A DNA stretch of 64,000 nt from Methylococcus sp. Mc7 (GTDB lineage: Bacteria > Pseudomonadota > Gammaproteobacteria > Methylococcales > Methylococcaceae): the NCBI RefSeq assembly GCF_019285515.1, contig NZ_CP079095.1, positions 1,739,501 to 1,803,500 of the forward strand. The letters are read 5' to 3'. The notes below the pieces were generated by a model, which had not been told where the DNA came from, made no database searches, and saw only the letters and a program-made list of their open reading frames with translations. Every line of letters begins with the position of its first letter. Position 1 is the stretch's first letter. The position numbers and the translations under genes are program-made. This document shows, one piece after another, positions 1 to 9,368 of this stretch.

Positions 1-2
1 TA

Positions 3-131
3 CAAGCCAATCTGACCGATGCGAACCTGCTGGGGGCGAATCTGGCGGGCGCCCGCCTGACCGGAGCGATTTTCTGCAGGACCCGCATGCCCGATGGTTC
101 GGTTAACAATTCTAATTGTCCGGTTCAGTAG
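3..131 (+). CDS. pentapeptide-repeat protein, C-terminal end (partial)
   Basis: The window opens inside a gene. In the third frame the first 43 codons read as A(N/D)LxxA(N/D)L pentapeptide repeats (QANLTDANLLGANLAGARL), followed by a short tail with two cysteines and a TAG stop. Pentapeptide proteins fold as right-handed quadrilateral beta-helices. The tail resembles the end of the next gene (CxxD/G...C), so the two are probably paralogues. The start lies outside the window and the function is unknown. Confidence 0.7.
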   Translation, partial: QANLTDANLLGANLAGARLTGAIFCRTRMPDGSVNNSNCPVQ

Positions 132-261
132 GCAGGCGACGTTGATCGCAACATACTAATTATTCGAAATAATGTCATAGCGCTCCCTCTCTCTGCCCGG
201 ATGGAGTTCATGGACCATGCCGACGATCTGCGGGTTTTTCGTTTGGCAACCGGAGGCCGTC

Positions 262-288
262 ATGAGTTCGTCAGATGATATGGTATGA
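262..288 (+). other. possible 8-residue leader ORF coupled to the next gene
   Basis: A GGAGG box sits 5 bases before an ATG that opens a short frame, MSSSDDMV. Its TGA overlaps the ATG of the following pentapeptide gene (ATGA). The downstream start has no good ribosome site of its own, so translational coupling is plausible. This rests only on the sequence layout. Confidence 0.25.
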
Positions 289-1043
289 GATATATGCTCA
301 ATAACCCGACTATCACGTTGCAGCGGTTTCTGGCTGGCATCATTAGGCTTGGCATGTGTTTGCTGCTTTCGATTGCCGCCGAGGCTCACGCCGCTTCGGT
401 GACAGTGACAAACTATGGATGGTTTGTAGCCAGTTTTGCACTGAAAGGCTGTGGCAAAGAATTTAATGCTGGCGATATCCCGGTTGAACAATATCGCACC
501 TTCGACCTGAACGAACTGGGCTGCTCCAAGGAGCAAACGGCGAAGTTGGAAATATATTATCACTGGTGGGGATGGAAAATCCTTGATTTTCCCCCGCTCG
601 TGGAGCTGCGTTGGGTGGGCGACCGGGTGTGGCGGGTGGTGAATGGCAAGAACATGGCGACACAAGGGAATATTTTGATTCGTTTGGACGGGCCCGCGTG
701 GGCCCCGGAAGCGCCCGATATGGCTTCTTTCAATCCCGGAAAGGATCTGTGGAAGGCCAACTTGCCTAGTGCGGATCTGGCCGATGCCGACCTGAGTATG
801 GGGAGCCTGGAGTCTGCCAATCTGTCCAGGGCAGATTTGCGCCGAGCTAACCTGCGCAAGGCCGATCTGTCGCGGGCGAATCTGTCCAATGCGGACTTAT
901 CCGGTGCGTTTTTATACGGCGCGGACCTGAATGGAGCCGACCTTTCCGGGGCGAAGGGCGCCAATCTCGAAACTGCCATAACGACACGGGCGACGATCTG
1001 TCCTGATAAAAAACACGGACCTTGCCGCAAAGATCGGTATTGA
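285..1043 (+). CDS. exported pentapeptide-repeat protein
   Basis: A 252-residue protein of unknown function. Residues 1-36 form a signal peptide: a basic start, a hydrophobic LGMCLLLSIAA core and an AHA cleavage site, so it should be exported. Residues about 37-150 are a unique domain rich in W, Y and F, with a few cysteines. Residues about 155-225 are ANL/ADL pentapeptide repeats that predict a beta-helix. The tail has two cysteines (TICPDKKHGPC), as does the tail of the gene before it. An alternative ATG lies three codons in. It sits 25 bp upstream of the propeller gene and may be cotranscribed with it. Confidence 0.75.
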   Translation: MRYMLNNPTITLQRFLAGIIRLGMCLLLSIAAEAHAASVTVTNYGWFVASFALKGCGKEFNAGDIPVEQYRTFDLNELGCSKEQTAKLEIYYHWWGWKILDFPPLVELRWVGDRVWRVVNGKNMATQGNILIRLDGPAWAPEAPDMASFNPGKDLWKANLPSADLADADLSMGSLESANLSRADLRRANLRKADLSRANLSNADLSGAFLYGADLNGADLSGAKGANLETAITTRATICPDKKHGPCRKDRY

Positions 1044-1068
1044 ATACTTGCCTGTTTGGAGATCCAGC

Positions 1069-2391
1069 ATGACTAATCGCCTTGGCTACCGCGGCCGTGT
1101 TGACCCGAATCCCGTCCTGCCGCTCAGCGTGCTGGTGGCGCTGCTGTCGGGAGGCGTTGCGGAGGCCGCCGTGCCGTCCCTCAGGGCCGTCAGTCCGCCC
1201 GTGCGGACCAGCGGCCTGCCATCGGTCAGCGCCGACGCGAGCCGTGTGGCCTACCTCACCAACGTGGTTCGGAAGCACGGCAAACAGCAGCGTGACCAGA
1301 TTTTCCTGTGGGAGGATGACGCTGCCCGTCGCAGTTTGGTCAGCCGGAACAGGGGAGGACAACAGGCTGCCGGCAACAGTCTTTTTCCCTCGATCAGCGG
1401 CGATGGCTCGGTGGTGGTGTTCACGTCCGACGCCACGGATATCGATCCGGCTTGCGCCGTTCCGGGCGTCACGAATATTTTTCGGCAGAGCGCCTTGGAA
1501 CGGGAAACGCCGCCCCTCTGTCTCTCTGTCCCCACCACAGGGGCGGCCGCCGACGGCGACAGCCTGTATCCCGCGGTCAGCGGCAACGGGCTGGTCGTAA
1601 GCTGGGCATCGTCGGCCAGCAATCTGGTGGAAGGCGACGGCAATGGTCTCCCTGACGTGTTTCTCCGCGGTGCCGATGGAGTCATCCGACTCGTCAGCGT
1701 CGCGGGCAACGGCGAGCAAGGGGATGGCGTCAGTTCCCTGTCCAGCCTGAGTGGCGACGGCAGCCGCATCGCCTTCATGTCCGAGGCCACGAACCTCGTC
1801 GGCGATGACAGCAACGGCGTCAGCGACATCTTCCTGCGTGACTTGGCCAGTGGTGAGACCACGCGTATCAGCAAGTCCTCGACGGGCGAGCAGGCCAATG
1901 GTCCCAGCTATGGTCCCGCCTTCAGCGCCGGAGGCCGCTACGTGGGGTTCGTTTCCTCCGCGTCCAACCTGGTTGCGGGCGATAGCAACGGCAAACGGGA
2001 CATTTTTCTGCGAGACCTCGAAACCGGTACCACCGAACGGGTCAGTATCGCCACCGATGGGGGGCAAGCCGATGGCGACAGCGATTACGCCAGCGTCACT
2101 GCCGACGGACGCTGCGTCGCCTTCCAAAGCAATGCCACCAATTTGGTGGCGGACGACGGCAATGGTAAGACGGATGTCTTTGTCCACGACCGGCAGACCC
2201 GCAAGACTCTCCGCGTGAGCGTGACCGGCGGGGGTACGGAAGCGCGCGGTGCGAGTTTTTTCCCGGTCATCAGCGCCGACGGCAGTGCGGTGGTTTTCAC
2301 TTCCGATGCGCCGGGACTGACTCCGAACGCCGACCGTAAAGATGATCCGGATGTCTATGTGAAGCGTTTGCCATCCGGGTGGTGCCGATAG
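1069..2391 (+). CDS. exported TolB/PD40-like beta-propeller protein
   Basis: About 440 residues built from six or more repeats of roughly 60 residues. Each carries SGDGSRIAFMSEATNLV, a D(S/G)NG turn, DIFLRDLxTG, and TxRVS, the signature of WD40-like/PD40 blades as in TolB. An N-terminal hydrophobic segment (LPLSVLVALLSGGVAEA) is likely a signal peptide. The ATG at 1069 is chosen because a GGAG box lies 8 bases upstream; a TTG 21 bases earlier is possible. Proteins with many copies of this repeat are usually secreted or periplasmic, with binding roles. The substrate is unknown. Confidence 0.7.
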   Translation: MTNRLGYRGRVDPNPVLPLSVLVALLSGGVAEAAVPSLRAVSPPVRTSGLPSVSADASRVAYLTNVVRKHGKQQRDQIFLWEDDAARRSLVSRNRGGQQAAGNSLFPSISGDGSVVVFTSDATDIDPACAVPGVTNIFRQSALERETPPLCLSVPTTGAAADGDSLYPAVSGNGLVVSWASSASNLVEGDGNGLPDVFLRGADGVIRLVSVAGNGEQGDGVSSLSSLSGDGSRIAFMSEATNLVGDDSNGVSDIFLRDLASGETTRISKSSTGEQANGPSYGPAFSAGGRYVGFVSSASNLVAGDSNGKRDIFLRDLETGTTERVSIATDGGQADGDSDYASVTADGRCVAFQSNATNLVADDGNGKTDVFVHDRQTRKTLRVSVTGGGTEARGASFFPVISADGSAVVFTSDAPGLTPNADRKDDPDVYVKRLPSGWCR

Positions 2392-2495
2392 AGGCGGGAG
2401 ATGACGGGAAGGGACATCTCCCGCCTCCCCGATCCGGCGTGACGGAGCAGGTTTCACCCTTTGAGCCATCAACATTCGGAGACCGTGCCTTGCCT

Positions 2496-4352
2496 ATGTT
2501 CCGTATCGAAAGCGAAGTCCACTCCACCGGGCGCTTTGCCATTCCGCTCTTATGCGCCTTGGGGGGCTTGGCAAATCTTGTTTGCTCTCCGGCGCACGCA
2601 CTGGCGGAATGGTCCTGGTCGGATCAGATCGTCGATCTCAGCGTCGCGGGCCGGACCGCTCGCAATCCCGCGGCAGCGGTGGATGCGAGCGGCAATGTGA
2701 CGGTCGTGTGGGGGCTCGACAATTCGAACGAGGATACGATCCTGCAGGGCAACCACTTCGGCACCGGTGGCTGGAGCGGGGTCGTCGATATCGATGGCAC
2801 GGGCAGCAATTGGCAGCCCATTGCCGTGGCGGAGCCGGCTGGCGCCGTGACTGCCGTCTGGGAATCGAAAACCGGCGAGCAGTGGGCGGTCCGGGCCGCC
2901 CGTTTCAGCAACGGCAGTTGGAGCGGCCCGATCAGCCTCAGCGCCCCTGGCCTGGATGCGCGGTCTCCCGCCCTGGCCGTGGACCCGAGCGGCAACGTCA
3001 CGGCCGTGTGGCAGCGTGGAGGCACCATCCAAAGCGCGCGGTCCAGGGGCGGGATCTGGGAGGGAGTCGTCGACCTGGGAGATGCCGGCGCCGGGACGGC
3101 GTTTCCTCGAGTGGCCGCGGACGCCAATGGCGACCTGACCGCAGTATGGGAACGCGCGGGTGACCACGGCGTAACCATCCAGAGTGCCCGGTTCAGCGAG
3201 GGACATTGGGCTGCTCCCGTCGAAATCAGCGTCCCGGGAAAAGATGCGAAGAGGCCGAACGTGGCAACTGACTCCAACGGCGATGTCACGGTGGTATGGG
3301 AGCTGGCCGGCGCTGCGGATCGGACCGTCCAGAGCGCCAGATTCAGTGCAGGCGCCTGGACCGCCCCGGTGGATTTGAGTGATGCGGGCACCCATGCTGC
3401 CAAGGCGCAAGTTGCGGTCGACGGGATCGGCGATGTTACGGCGGTTTGGGGGGCCAAGGTTGGTACCGATTTGATCATCCAGAGCGCCCGCTTCAGTAAT
3501 GGACGCTGGAGTCTCGCCAGCGACATCGCTGTCGCTGGAAGGCTTGAGACTTGGGGTGAGCGGGGTCTGCCTTCGCCGAAACTGGCCGTGGATTCCAAGG
3601 GAGCCGTGACGGTGGTGTGGGAGCGTGTCGACGAGCGCGGCGTGACGGTTCAGAGTTCCAGGTTCAGCGCTGGAAGCTGGGCGGCTGCTACCGAGCTTGG
3701 GGAGGCTGGAACCGCCAACGCCTTCCCCCGGGTCGTGGCTGATGTCTCCGGCAACGTCACGGCCGTGTGGCTGAACAATGGTACCGTCCAGAGCAAACGG
3801 GGCGGTGACAGCCCCCAGCCGCGCACCCACACCCTCACCGTAGCCAAGTCGGGCGAAGGGACGGTCACCAGCTCACCGGAGGGCATCGACTGCGGGATGG
3901 TCTGCAACGCCGCTTTCGAGGAGGGAAGCTACGTCATTTTGTTCGCCAAGCCGGGTCCCGGCCAAGTGATAGGCGGCTGGTCGGGCGACTGCGGGCAGTG
4001 GATAGGGCCTCCGAAGGAATCGTGCATGTTGACCATGAAGGCCAACAAGACCGTAAGCGTCTCGTTCCGCCCTGCCGGCGCTAAGACAAGGACACTGCAG
4101 TTGATCAAGAAGGGCAAGGGCACCGGAACCATCGACAGCGAACCCGCCGGAATCTCCTGCCGGGAAGATTGCCGGGCCACCTTTGCCAGTTTCGAGAAAG
4201 GTGCCCGAGTGACGTTGACGGCCGCAGCGGGCGAACGCTTCCGCTTCAAGGGTTGGAGTGGCGCCTGTAGTGGTAAGAAGACAACCTGCGTGTTGAACAT
4301 GGGCCAGAACAGGCGGGTTGGCGCGAAATTCGATACCTATCCAAAGAACTGA
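2496..4352 (+). CDS. large secreted repeat protein with C-terminal InlB-type B-repeats
   Basis: About 618 residues. A signal peptide (FAIPLLCALGGLANLVC...AHALA) is followed by about ten repeats of 50-60 residues with the core AVDxxGNVTAVWE...TVQSARFSxGxWSxPxDLS. This resembles the tandem repeats of secreted beta-propeller-like proteins. The C-terminal 190 residues hold two cysteine-bearing copies (LTVAKSGEGTVTSSP...C...GWSGDC) of the divergent InlB B-repeat family, common in bacterial surface proteins. A TTG at 2490 fits the upstream GGAG slightly better than this ATG. The preceding gene ends inside the untranslated 5' part, so the two could share a transcript. The ligand is unknown. Confidence 0.65.
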   Translation: MFRIESEVHSTGRFAIPLLCALGGLANLVCSPAHALAEWSWSDQIVDLSVAGRTARNPAAAVDASGNVTVVWGLDNSNEDTILQGNHFGTGGWSGVVDIDGTGSNWQPIAVAEPAGAVTAVWESKTGEQWAVRAARFSNGSWSGPISLSAPGLDARSPALAVDPSGNVTAVWQRGGTIQSARSRGGIWEGVVDLGDAGAGTAFPRVAADANGDLTAVWERAGDHGVTIQSARFSEGHWAAPVEISVPGKDAKRPNVATDSNGDVTVVWELAGAADRTVQSARFSAGAWTAPVDLSDAGTHAAKAQVAVDGIGDVTAVWGAKVGTDLIIQSARFSNGRWSLASDIAVAGRLETWGERGLPSPKLAVDSKGAVTVVWERVDERGVTVQSSRFSAGSWAAATELGEAGTANAFPRVVADVSGNVTAVWLNNGTVQSKRGGDSPQPRTHTLTVAKSGEGTVTSSPEGIDCGMVCNAAFEEGSYVILFAKPGPGQVIGGWSGDCGQWIGPPKESCMLTMKANKTVSVSFRPAGAKTRTLQLIKKGKGTGTIDSEPAGISCREDCRATFASFEKGARVTLTAAAGERFRFKGWSGACSGKKTTCVLNMGQNRRVGAKFDTYPKN

Positions 4353-4460
4353 GCCCAACGGAATTGAAATTCACTTGCTAGATATTCCGCGTCGGCAGGG
4401 TAATCCAGTTTGAAATATAATTCCATACTATCACCAGCAAAGCTATTGAAGGAAGCTATC

Positions 4461-6725
4461 ATGGGCCGCTATGCAGGATTTATCATTTTTGTCGCTTTCG
4501 TTGGTTTCTCGCCGATAAGCGCGTTTGGTGCCATGCCTCCAGGCCAGCCCAACGAAAGGCTGATCGTGGGCGCGGACGAGGTGCCGCGCGATTTACTTTC
4601 CGCGGAAGAGGTGGAAAAGATCAGGATACTTCAAGCCGCGGCAGCGCCCCGTGTGCTCAGCGGCATCGATCCGGCCGGGAGGGTTGCTTTGGTTTTGCGC
4701 CCGAATAATGAAGATGAATTAGGTTTTCTGGATATCGATACGGGCGGTTTTACTCCAGTAGATATCGAGGAAACGCAAGAACCGGTTCTGGACGGCTCCA
4801 AGGCATTGCGTTGGACAAACGGGACGGAGATGTTGACCTGGGCGAAGGGGGATGCCGGGGATGACTCGTGGGTGTTGCTTCGAATCGACCGCTTGACCGG
4901 CAAAGTCTCGCGGAGTCCGCTGATGCTGGATGCGGGCGATACGCCGGCAAGCCTTTCACCCGACGGGCGGTTTCTGCTGGTGGCGGCCATACCCAATACG
5001 AAGGTTTCGGGAAAGCGGGTAGCGGCCCCGCGTTCCTCGGCAAACCGTGCCGACCCATTCGACGTCAAGGCGCCTTTGGGTCTTTATGCGGCCGAGGGTC
5101 GAGGGGAGGGCGGTGCCCACCTGATGGTGGCCAGCGAGGGGGTCACCTACTCCATTCTTGACATTTCGACCGGGAACAAGCGTCGGCTTCTCACTTTACC
5201 GGCTGGTACGGCGTTGTACGATTTCAAGGCCGCGACTCCCTATGCCTGGTCTCAGGACAGCAGCAAGCTGGGATTCGTGCGGACTATCATACCCATCGAA
5301 AGTTCGCGAGGCGAGGAAAGTGTGCTTGGTGTGCTGACCCAGTCGGCTTTGGGACGGTTTGATCCGGCAGATAATCCTTTTCTCCAGGAAAACGCGGTAG
5401 AAATATTTGACCTGAAGGACACTAAGCATTCACGGCTCCTTGCTCGAACGGCCGGCGGGGAGGTATTCAAAAGCCTATCGTGGAGTCCGGACGGCTCCTC
5501 GTTCATGGCGCTGGCGGAGCGTCCGGTAAAGCTGCGCGGACGCAAGTATCCGGTCTACTATCCAGAAAAGGCCTATACGGTTTACAGATTCTATGATTCG
5601 GCGTTGAATCCGATCGCTACGCTGGACAAGCCGGAGCTCGGCAGCTACCAGCAACAGCCGTTTTATCTTTCGTCACAGGATGTTCTGTTTCCGGTCATCG
5701 ATGGCTTGAGTGGTCGGCTTTATCGCTATAACGTCGGCGGTGGGGCGCTCGAGAAGATTACTTCCACAGAGGGGGAGTACTGGGCGCTCCAGGCTAGCGC
5801 CGTTCGGCAGCAGTTGGTGTTCGCTCACAGCTCCTTTGTCGATCCGCCGGAGTTATACCGGATGAGTCTGGACGGATCCGCCATGACCGCTTTGACGGCG
5901 GATAATGCCCAGGCGAAGGCGCAAAATTCCGTTCAAGTTCATACGATTTCGTTCCCTGTCAAAAGCGGCGAGCAGCGTTCGGCTTATCTCATCCAGCCTG
6001 CGGGAACAGTATTTCCCCCTCGCAATGTTCCGATGGTGCTGTGGCAGCAGGGCGGTCCCGGCGGCGAGATGATCAACAGTTGGAGCGCCGCCGCCGAGTC
6101 GCCTTTCAATTTGTTGCCAAACTTCGGCCTTTCCGTTCTGGTGCTGCCTTTACAGATGCGTCCTGGGTGGGGAGAAAAACAATGGTTCGATCTGGCAAAC
6201 GGCCGCAGTTTCGGCCGGATAGATATCGATGAGGCGGCGCAGTTCGTACGTAAGCTGGTGGCCAAAGGCTACACATCCAAACAGCGGATCGGAATTGCCG
6301 GCTGTTCTTACGGCGGCTATTTTTCGAGCCAGAGCGTGGTCCGGTATCCCCGCCTTTATGCCGCGGCCAATCCGGCTTGCAGCCTCCTCGATATTCCGAC
6401 CGAGTTTGCTTCCGGCTACGCCGCCTTCATAGCTTTTCTAGAAGGAAAAACCCCGTATCAGGACTTGCGGAAGTACCGCGCGGACTCCCCCGTCTATCAA
6501 GCTCATCGGGTAGTAACCCCCACGCTGGTTTTTCACGGCAGTCAGGATTTTCTGCCCGTCGGCATCGCGGCGAACTTCTACGCGGGTATCTCGGGCCAAG
6601 GCACGCCGGCTCGAATGGTGGAATTCAATGGCGAGGGTCATGGCATTCATGAGCCCAAAAATGTGTTGTATCAGGCGCAGGAGCAAATCGCCTGGTTCCG
6701 CTATTACTTGGGACAGGATCGATAG
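4461..6725 (+). CDS. S9-family prolyl oligopeptidase-like serine peptidase, exported
   Basis: About 754 residues. An N-terminal hydrophobic segment (FIIFVAFVGFSPISAFGA) looks like a signal peptide. The middle is a WD-like propeller, with recognisable SPDGRFLL and SWSPDGSSF blades. The C-terminal 250 residues are an alpha/beta-hydrolase with nucleophile GCSYGG (Ser616), Asp696 in GSQDF and His727 in GEGHGIH. This is the layout of S9 peptidases such as dipeptidyl peptidase IV and acylaminoacyl peptidases. The ATG at 4461 follows a GAAGGAAG box at 7 bases, so it is preferred over the ATG at 4410. It likely cleaves peptides in the periplasm or outside the cell. Confidence 0.85.
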   Translation: MGRYAGFIIFVAFVGFSPISAFGAMPPGQPNERLIVGADEVPRDLLSAEEVEKIRILQAAAAPRVLSGIDPAGRVALVLRPNNEDELGFLDIDTGGFTPVDIEETQEPVLDGSKALRWTNGTEMLTWAKGDAGDDSWVLLRIDRLTGKVSRSPLMLDAGDTPASLSPDGRFLLVAAIPNTKVSGKRVAAPRSSANRADPFDVKAPLGLYAAEGRGEGGAHLMVASEGVTYSILDISTGNKRRLLTLPAGTALYDFKAATPYAWSQDSSKLGFVRTIIPIESSRGEESVLGVLTQSALGRFDPADNPFLQENAVEIFDLKDTKHSRLLARTAGGEVFKSLSWSPDGSSFMALAERPVKLRGRKYPVYYPEKAYTVYRFYDSALNPIATLDKPELGSYQQQPFYLSSQDVLFPVIDGLSGRLYRYNVGGGALEKITSTEGEYWALQASAVRQQLVFAHSSFVDPPELYRMSLDGSAMTALTADNAQAKAQNSVQVHTISFPVKSGEQRSAYLIQPAGTVFPPRNVPMVLWQQGGPGGEMINSWSAAAESPFNLLPNFGLSVLVLPLQMRPGWGEKQWFDLANGRSFGRIDIDEAAQFVRKLVAKGYTSKQRIGIAGCSYGGYFSSQSVVRYPRLYAAANPACSLLDIPTEFASGYAAFIAFLEGKTPYQDLRKYRADSPVYQAHRVVTPTLVFHGSQDFLPVGIAANFYAGISGQGTPARMVEFNGEGHGIHEPKNVLYQAQEQIAWFRYYLGQDR

Positions 6726-6772
6726 CTGGACTGTAGGCCGGTACACGGCGGTATGGTGCTGATGCCGTCGCG

Positions 6773-7783
6773 TCAGTCTCTAAATGGCCAGGCCGTGGTT
6801 TTCTGGCCCACCGACCGGGAAATCTCGCGTGCATCGCTCGGCGATATCCCGAATGCCGCACGGAATGCCCGCGAAAAGTGCGTGACGCTGCAAAAGCCGC
6901 ACTCGAAGGCGATGCTGGAGACCGTCCGTTTGGCCATGGCCGGATTCTGCAAGTTGGTATAGGCACGTTCGAGCCGGCATCGGAGGACATACTTCGCCAC
7001 GCCACCTTGCTCTTGGAACGCTCGGTAGAGATGGGCCCGGGAAATGTTGAGGGCCCGGCAGATTCGTTCCGGAGTCAGATCCGCCGATTCGAGATGGGCT
7101 TCTATGTAGTGCATCGCCCGGGTTTTCAGGACGGAGGTGAGGACCGGGACGGCTTCCTCGCGATTGCCGGCGTTCAGCGCGAGACAGGCGGCGGCCAGGG
7201 CGGCCGTGCCGCGAGCGAGGGCGCCGGCCTCGTCCACCGTCAAGCCGGGAAGCACGGCCTTCAGCGTGCGGAGGTGGGTCGCAAGGATGACTCCCCGCGC
7301 GTTGTCCGCCGGTAGTACCACGCCGTGCAGGTTTGTTGAGCTGCCCAGATGTTCGTTCAAGACGTTTCGGGGCAATACCACGGATATGAGGTCCATCGTG
7401 GTGTCGGATCGCATCCTGAATGGTTTCCCTGAGTCCAGTACACAGACGTCTCCGGTTGCGACAGCGATCTCCCGGCCATCTTCCACCCGTATTTCATATC
7501 CTCCTGCCGTGGGCAGATGGATCAGGTAGTGATCCACATCGTCGCGGGCGATCTGCCGGCGGTCCCGTGCTTCCGAGCAGGGAGAGGATGAAATCGACGC
7601 CACCGCGACCTGATCGAGCCGATACCCCTCCAGCGTTGCGGAAAACGACCGTCGCGCATTTTCCGATGCCGGAATCTCGGTTAGAAACATTTCGGCCCAG
7701 GCTTCGCAGCGATGTTCCTCCGGGAACGCATCCGTCGAAAAACGCAGGAATGGCAGTTGCGGATTTGTCTCGATTTCGGCCAC
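6773..7783 (-). CDS. AraC-family transcriptional regulator
   Basis: 336 residues. The N-terminal 200 form a cupin-like sensory domain of the AraC_binding_2 type (the VEDGREIAVATGDVCVLDSGKPF region). The C-terminal 100 form the paired helix-turn-helix, with RICRALNISRAHLYRAF and the typical SIAFECGFCSVTHFSRAFRAAFGISPSDARE. Such proteins usually activate a neighbouring operon after binding a small ligand. Neither effector nor target can be read from the sequence. It is convergent with the S9 peptidase and transcribed away from the short AraC-type gene at 8068, about 280 bp off. Confidence 0.85.
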   Translation of the reverse strand: MAEIETNPQLPFLRFSTDAFPEEHRCEAWAEMFLTEIPASENARRSFSATLEGYRLDQVAVASISSSPCSEARDRRQIARDDVDHYLIHLPTAGGYEIRVEDGREIAVATGDVCVLDSGKPFRMRSDTTMDLISVVLPRNVLNEHLGSSTNLHGVVLPADNARGVILATHLRTLKAVLPGLTVDEAGALARGTAALAAACLALNAGNREEAVPVLTSVLKTRAMHYIEAHLESADLTPERICRALNISRAHLYRAFQEQGGVAKYVLRCRLERAYTNLQNPAMAKRTVSSIAFECGFCSVTHFSRAFRAAFGISPSDAREISRSVGQKTTAWPFRD

Positions 7784-8067
7784 GAGTTCGTTTTTCCCAG
7801 GAACGGATAGTGGTTTATAGGATTTTTCTTATTTTTATATGGCAGCCGGCATAGCGCGGCGCGGGGAAGCCGCGTCTGGTGCAGAAACCGGATGGGACGC
7901 GTAGATAAAGTAAATGAGACGGACAGTCAAGAAGATTCGGTGCCCGCTTGCTAGAATTCAGCACGGTTCCTGGAAGCGGACCTGGCCCAGGGGGGTGTTT
8001 CTCGCTCCAGGCTTGCTTCTCCGGGGGATGCGTGCCAGACGGAACTGACATTTGTCAAGTTTTGTAG

Positions 8068-8433
8068 ATGAAGAAAGGTAGCTTACGGGCGGCACGGCTG
8101 GCGGCGTTGATAGCTTATATCTCGATGAATTATCGGTGTCACAGCCTGTCCGTCGACTCCGCCGCCTTGGCGCTGAATATATCGAGGAGATATTTGTTCG
8201 ACCTGATGGATGAAACGGGAGAGAGTTTCGCTCAAATGCTCAACCGTTTCCGGCTGGAACAGGCTCGCCAACTGCTCGCTGATCCAGATTATCGGCATTT
8301 CGGCATCGCGGACATCGCTTTCGATTCCGGATTCGGCGATATTTCCTACTTTTACCGGCAGTTCCGTCGCCGCTACGGCGAGGCTCCCGGCGCCTTTAGA
8401 ACGCGGCGTATTCTGGTCGGGCCACAGGAATGA
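8068..8433 (+). CDS. stand-alone AraC-type DNA-binding domain protein
   Basis: 121 residues that are almost entirely an AraC/XylS helix-turn-helix domain (LALNISRRYLFDLMDETGESF, then IADIAFDSGFGDISYFYRQFRRRYGEAPG). There is no sensory domain, so it is either a short SoxS/MarA-like regulator or the remnant of a longer gene. SoxS and MarA are about the same length and work as monomers. There is no clear ribosome-binding site before the ATG. It is divergent from the full-length AraC gene, so the 284-bp gap at 7784-8067 probably holds both promoters; I see no convincing boxes or operators in it. Confidence 0.8.
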   Translation: MKKGSLRAARLAALIAYISMNYRCHSLSVDSAALALNISRRYLFDLMDETGESFAQMLNRFRLEQARQLLADPDYRHFGIADIAFDSGFGDISYFYRQFRRRYGEAPGAFRTRRILVGPQE

Positions 8434-8639
8434 ACGGGCATGGTGTTCCGGGTTTTTGCTCCGGAGGCAGGATAGTGGACGCTAGGCTGCTCCCAATGCG
8501 GAAATCGATTGGGTCAGAACGCGACAGGACCGTCGCAGGTGTGCGGCAGATAATCTCAATCCGAGTATTTATGCTCGGGCGTTTTGGTTTCTGATCGCGT
8601 CGTTGTAATTTGTTCGTACTGTTGATGGAGAAAATAAAT

Positions 8640-9119
8640 ATGAAAAGAAATAGGGTGCAAGCCTTCATCGCTGGCGCAGCTTTCGTTTTTTCATCTGTCG
8701 CCGCGGCGGGAGGGGAGGCAAGTGCTCCGTCCGTTGCAGGGACGGTTTGGAGCGCGAAGATGAACACGAAGATCGATGCGGCAACAGAGTCCTGCAAGAA
8801 AGAACGCCACTATTCCAATGAAAGTCAGGGCTTGCCGTTTGTCTTGTCGTTCAAGGATGACTCCAATTTTGAGATGAGGTTCGACGATTCCTGCAAGTCC
8901 GCTGTAAGGGAGGGAACTTATATACAGCAAGGCGACGGCTCGATCCGCTTGAGTCTGCCGGACGATCTCGGCTATATAATGAATAATTATTGCGGGGTGA
9001 AGCCGACATTGAAGCGAATCGCAAATGTTACGAATAAGTTAAAGAAAACATCGGCCATGGTGGTCGAGGCACCCCACGGAGAATTTATTTCCGGAGGTAT
9101 TCTTGTCATGACCGAATAA
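8640..9119 (+). CDS. small secreted protein, paralogue of the next gene
   Basis: 159 residues of unrecognised family. A signal peptide (MKRNRVQAFIAGAAFVFSSVAAAGG) precedes a domain of about 130 residues. The ATG at 8640 has GGAG 9 bases upstream. The domain shares a clear pattern with the gene at 9369: PxVAGTxW, a conserved SC, SFxxDxNFE, a second C, GxY, then PDDLGYxxxNYCGxKxxLK. Three cysteines are in the same positions. This copy ends soon after the shared part. The family looks like a small all-beta exported protein, but that is a guess. Nothing shows its function. Confidence 0.65.
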   Translation: MKRNRVQAFIAGAAFVFSSVAAAGGEASAPSVAGTVWSAKMNTKIDAATESCKKERHYSNESQGLPFVLSFKDDSNFEMRFDDSCKSAVREGTYIQQGDGSIRLSLPDDLGYIMNNYCGVKPTLKRIANVTNKLKKTSAMVVEAPHGEFISGGILVMTE

Positions 9120-9279
9120 TTAGAGTACTTGATCACGACGCCAAAAAATCCGAAACCAAAGCCGGATTGTCACGCTGTGTTAAAGATCAAAAACGAGTAT
9201 TCCGCTATTCGCCAGTAGTTGGGTTGTGAGGCGCGTAACTGAGCGCATTCAGACCAAATCGCTTTGCCGTGAGGAAGGT

Positions 9280-9310
9280 ACGGCCCGTGCGTATCACGCT
9301 TACGGGCCGT
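9280..9310 (+). terminator. perfect 9-bp inverted repeat, possible terminator
   Basis: The arms ACGGCCCGT and ACGGGCCGT are separated by 13 bases, between the two paralogous secreted-protein genes. No run of T follows, so rho-independent termination is uncertain; it could also be a processing or regulatory hairpin. Confidence 0.3.
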
Positions 9311-9368
9311 TCGGGGATTCGTTCCGCGGTATCGTAATTTTGTTTCGTCTAATGAGAGTGAAATATCA

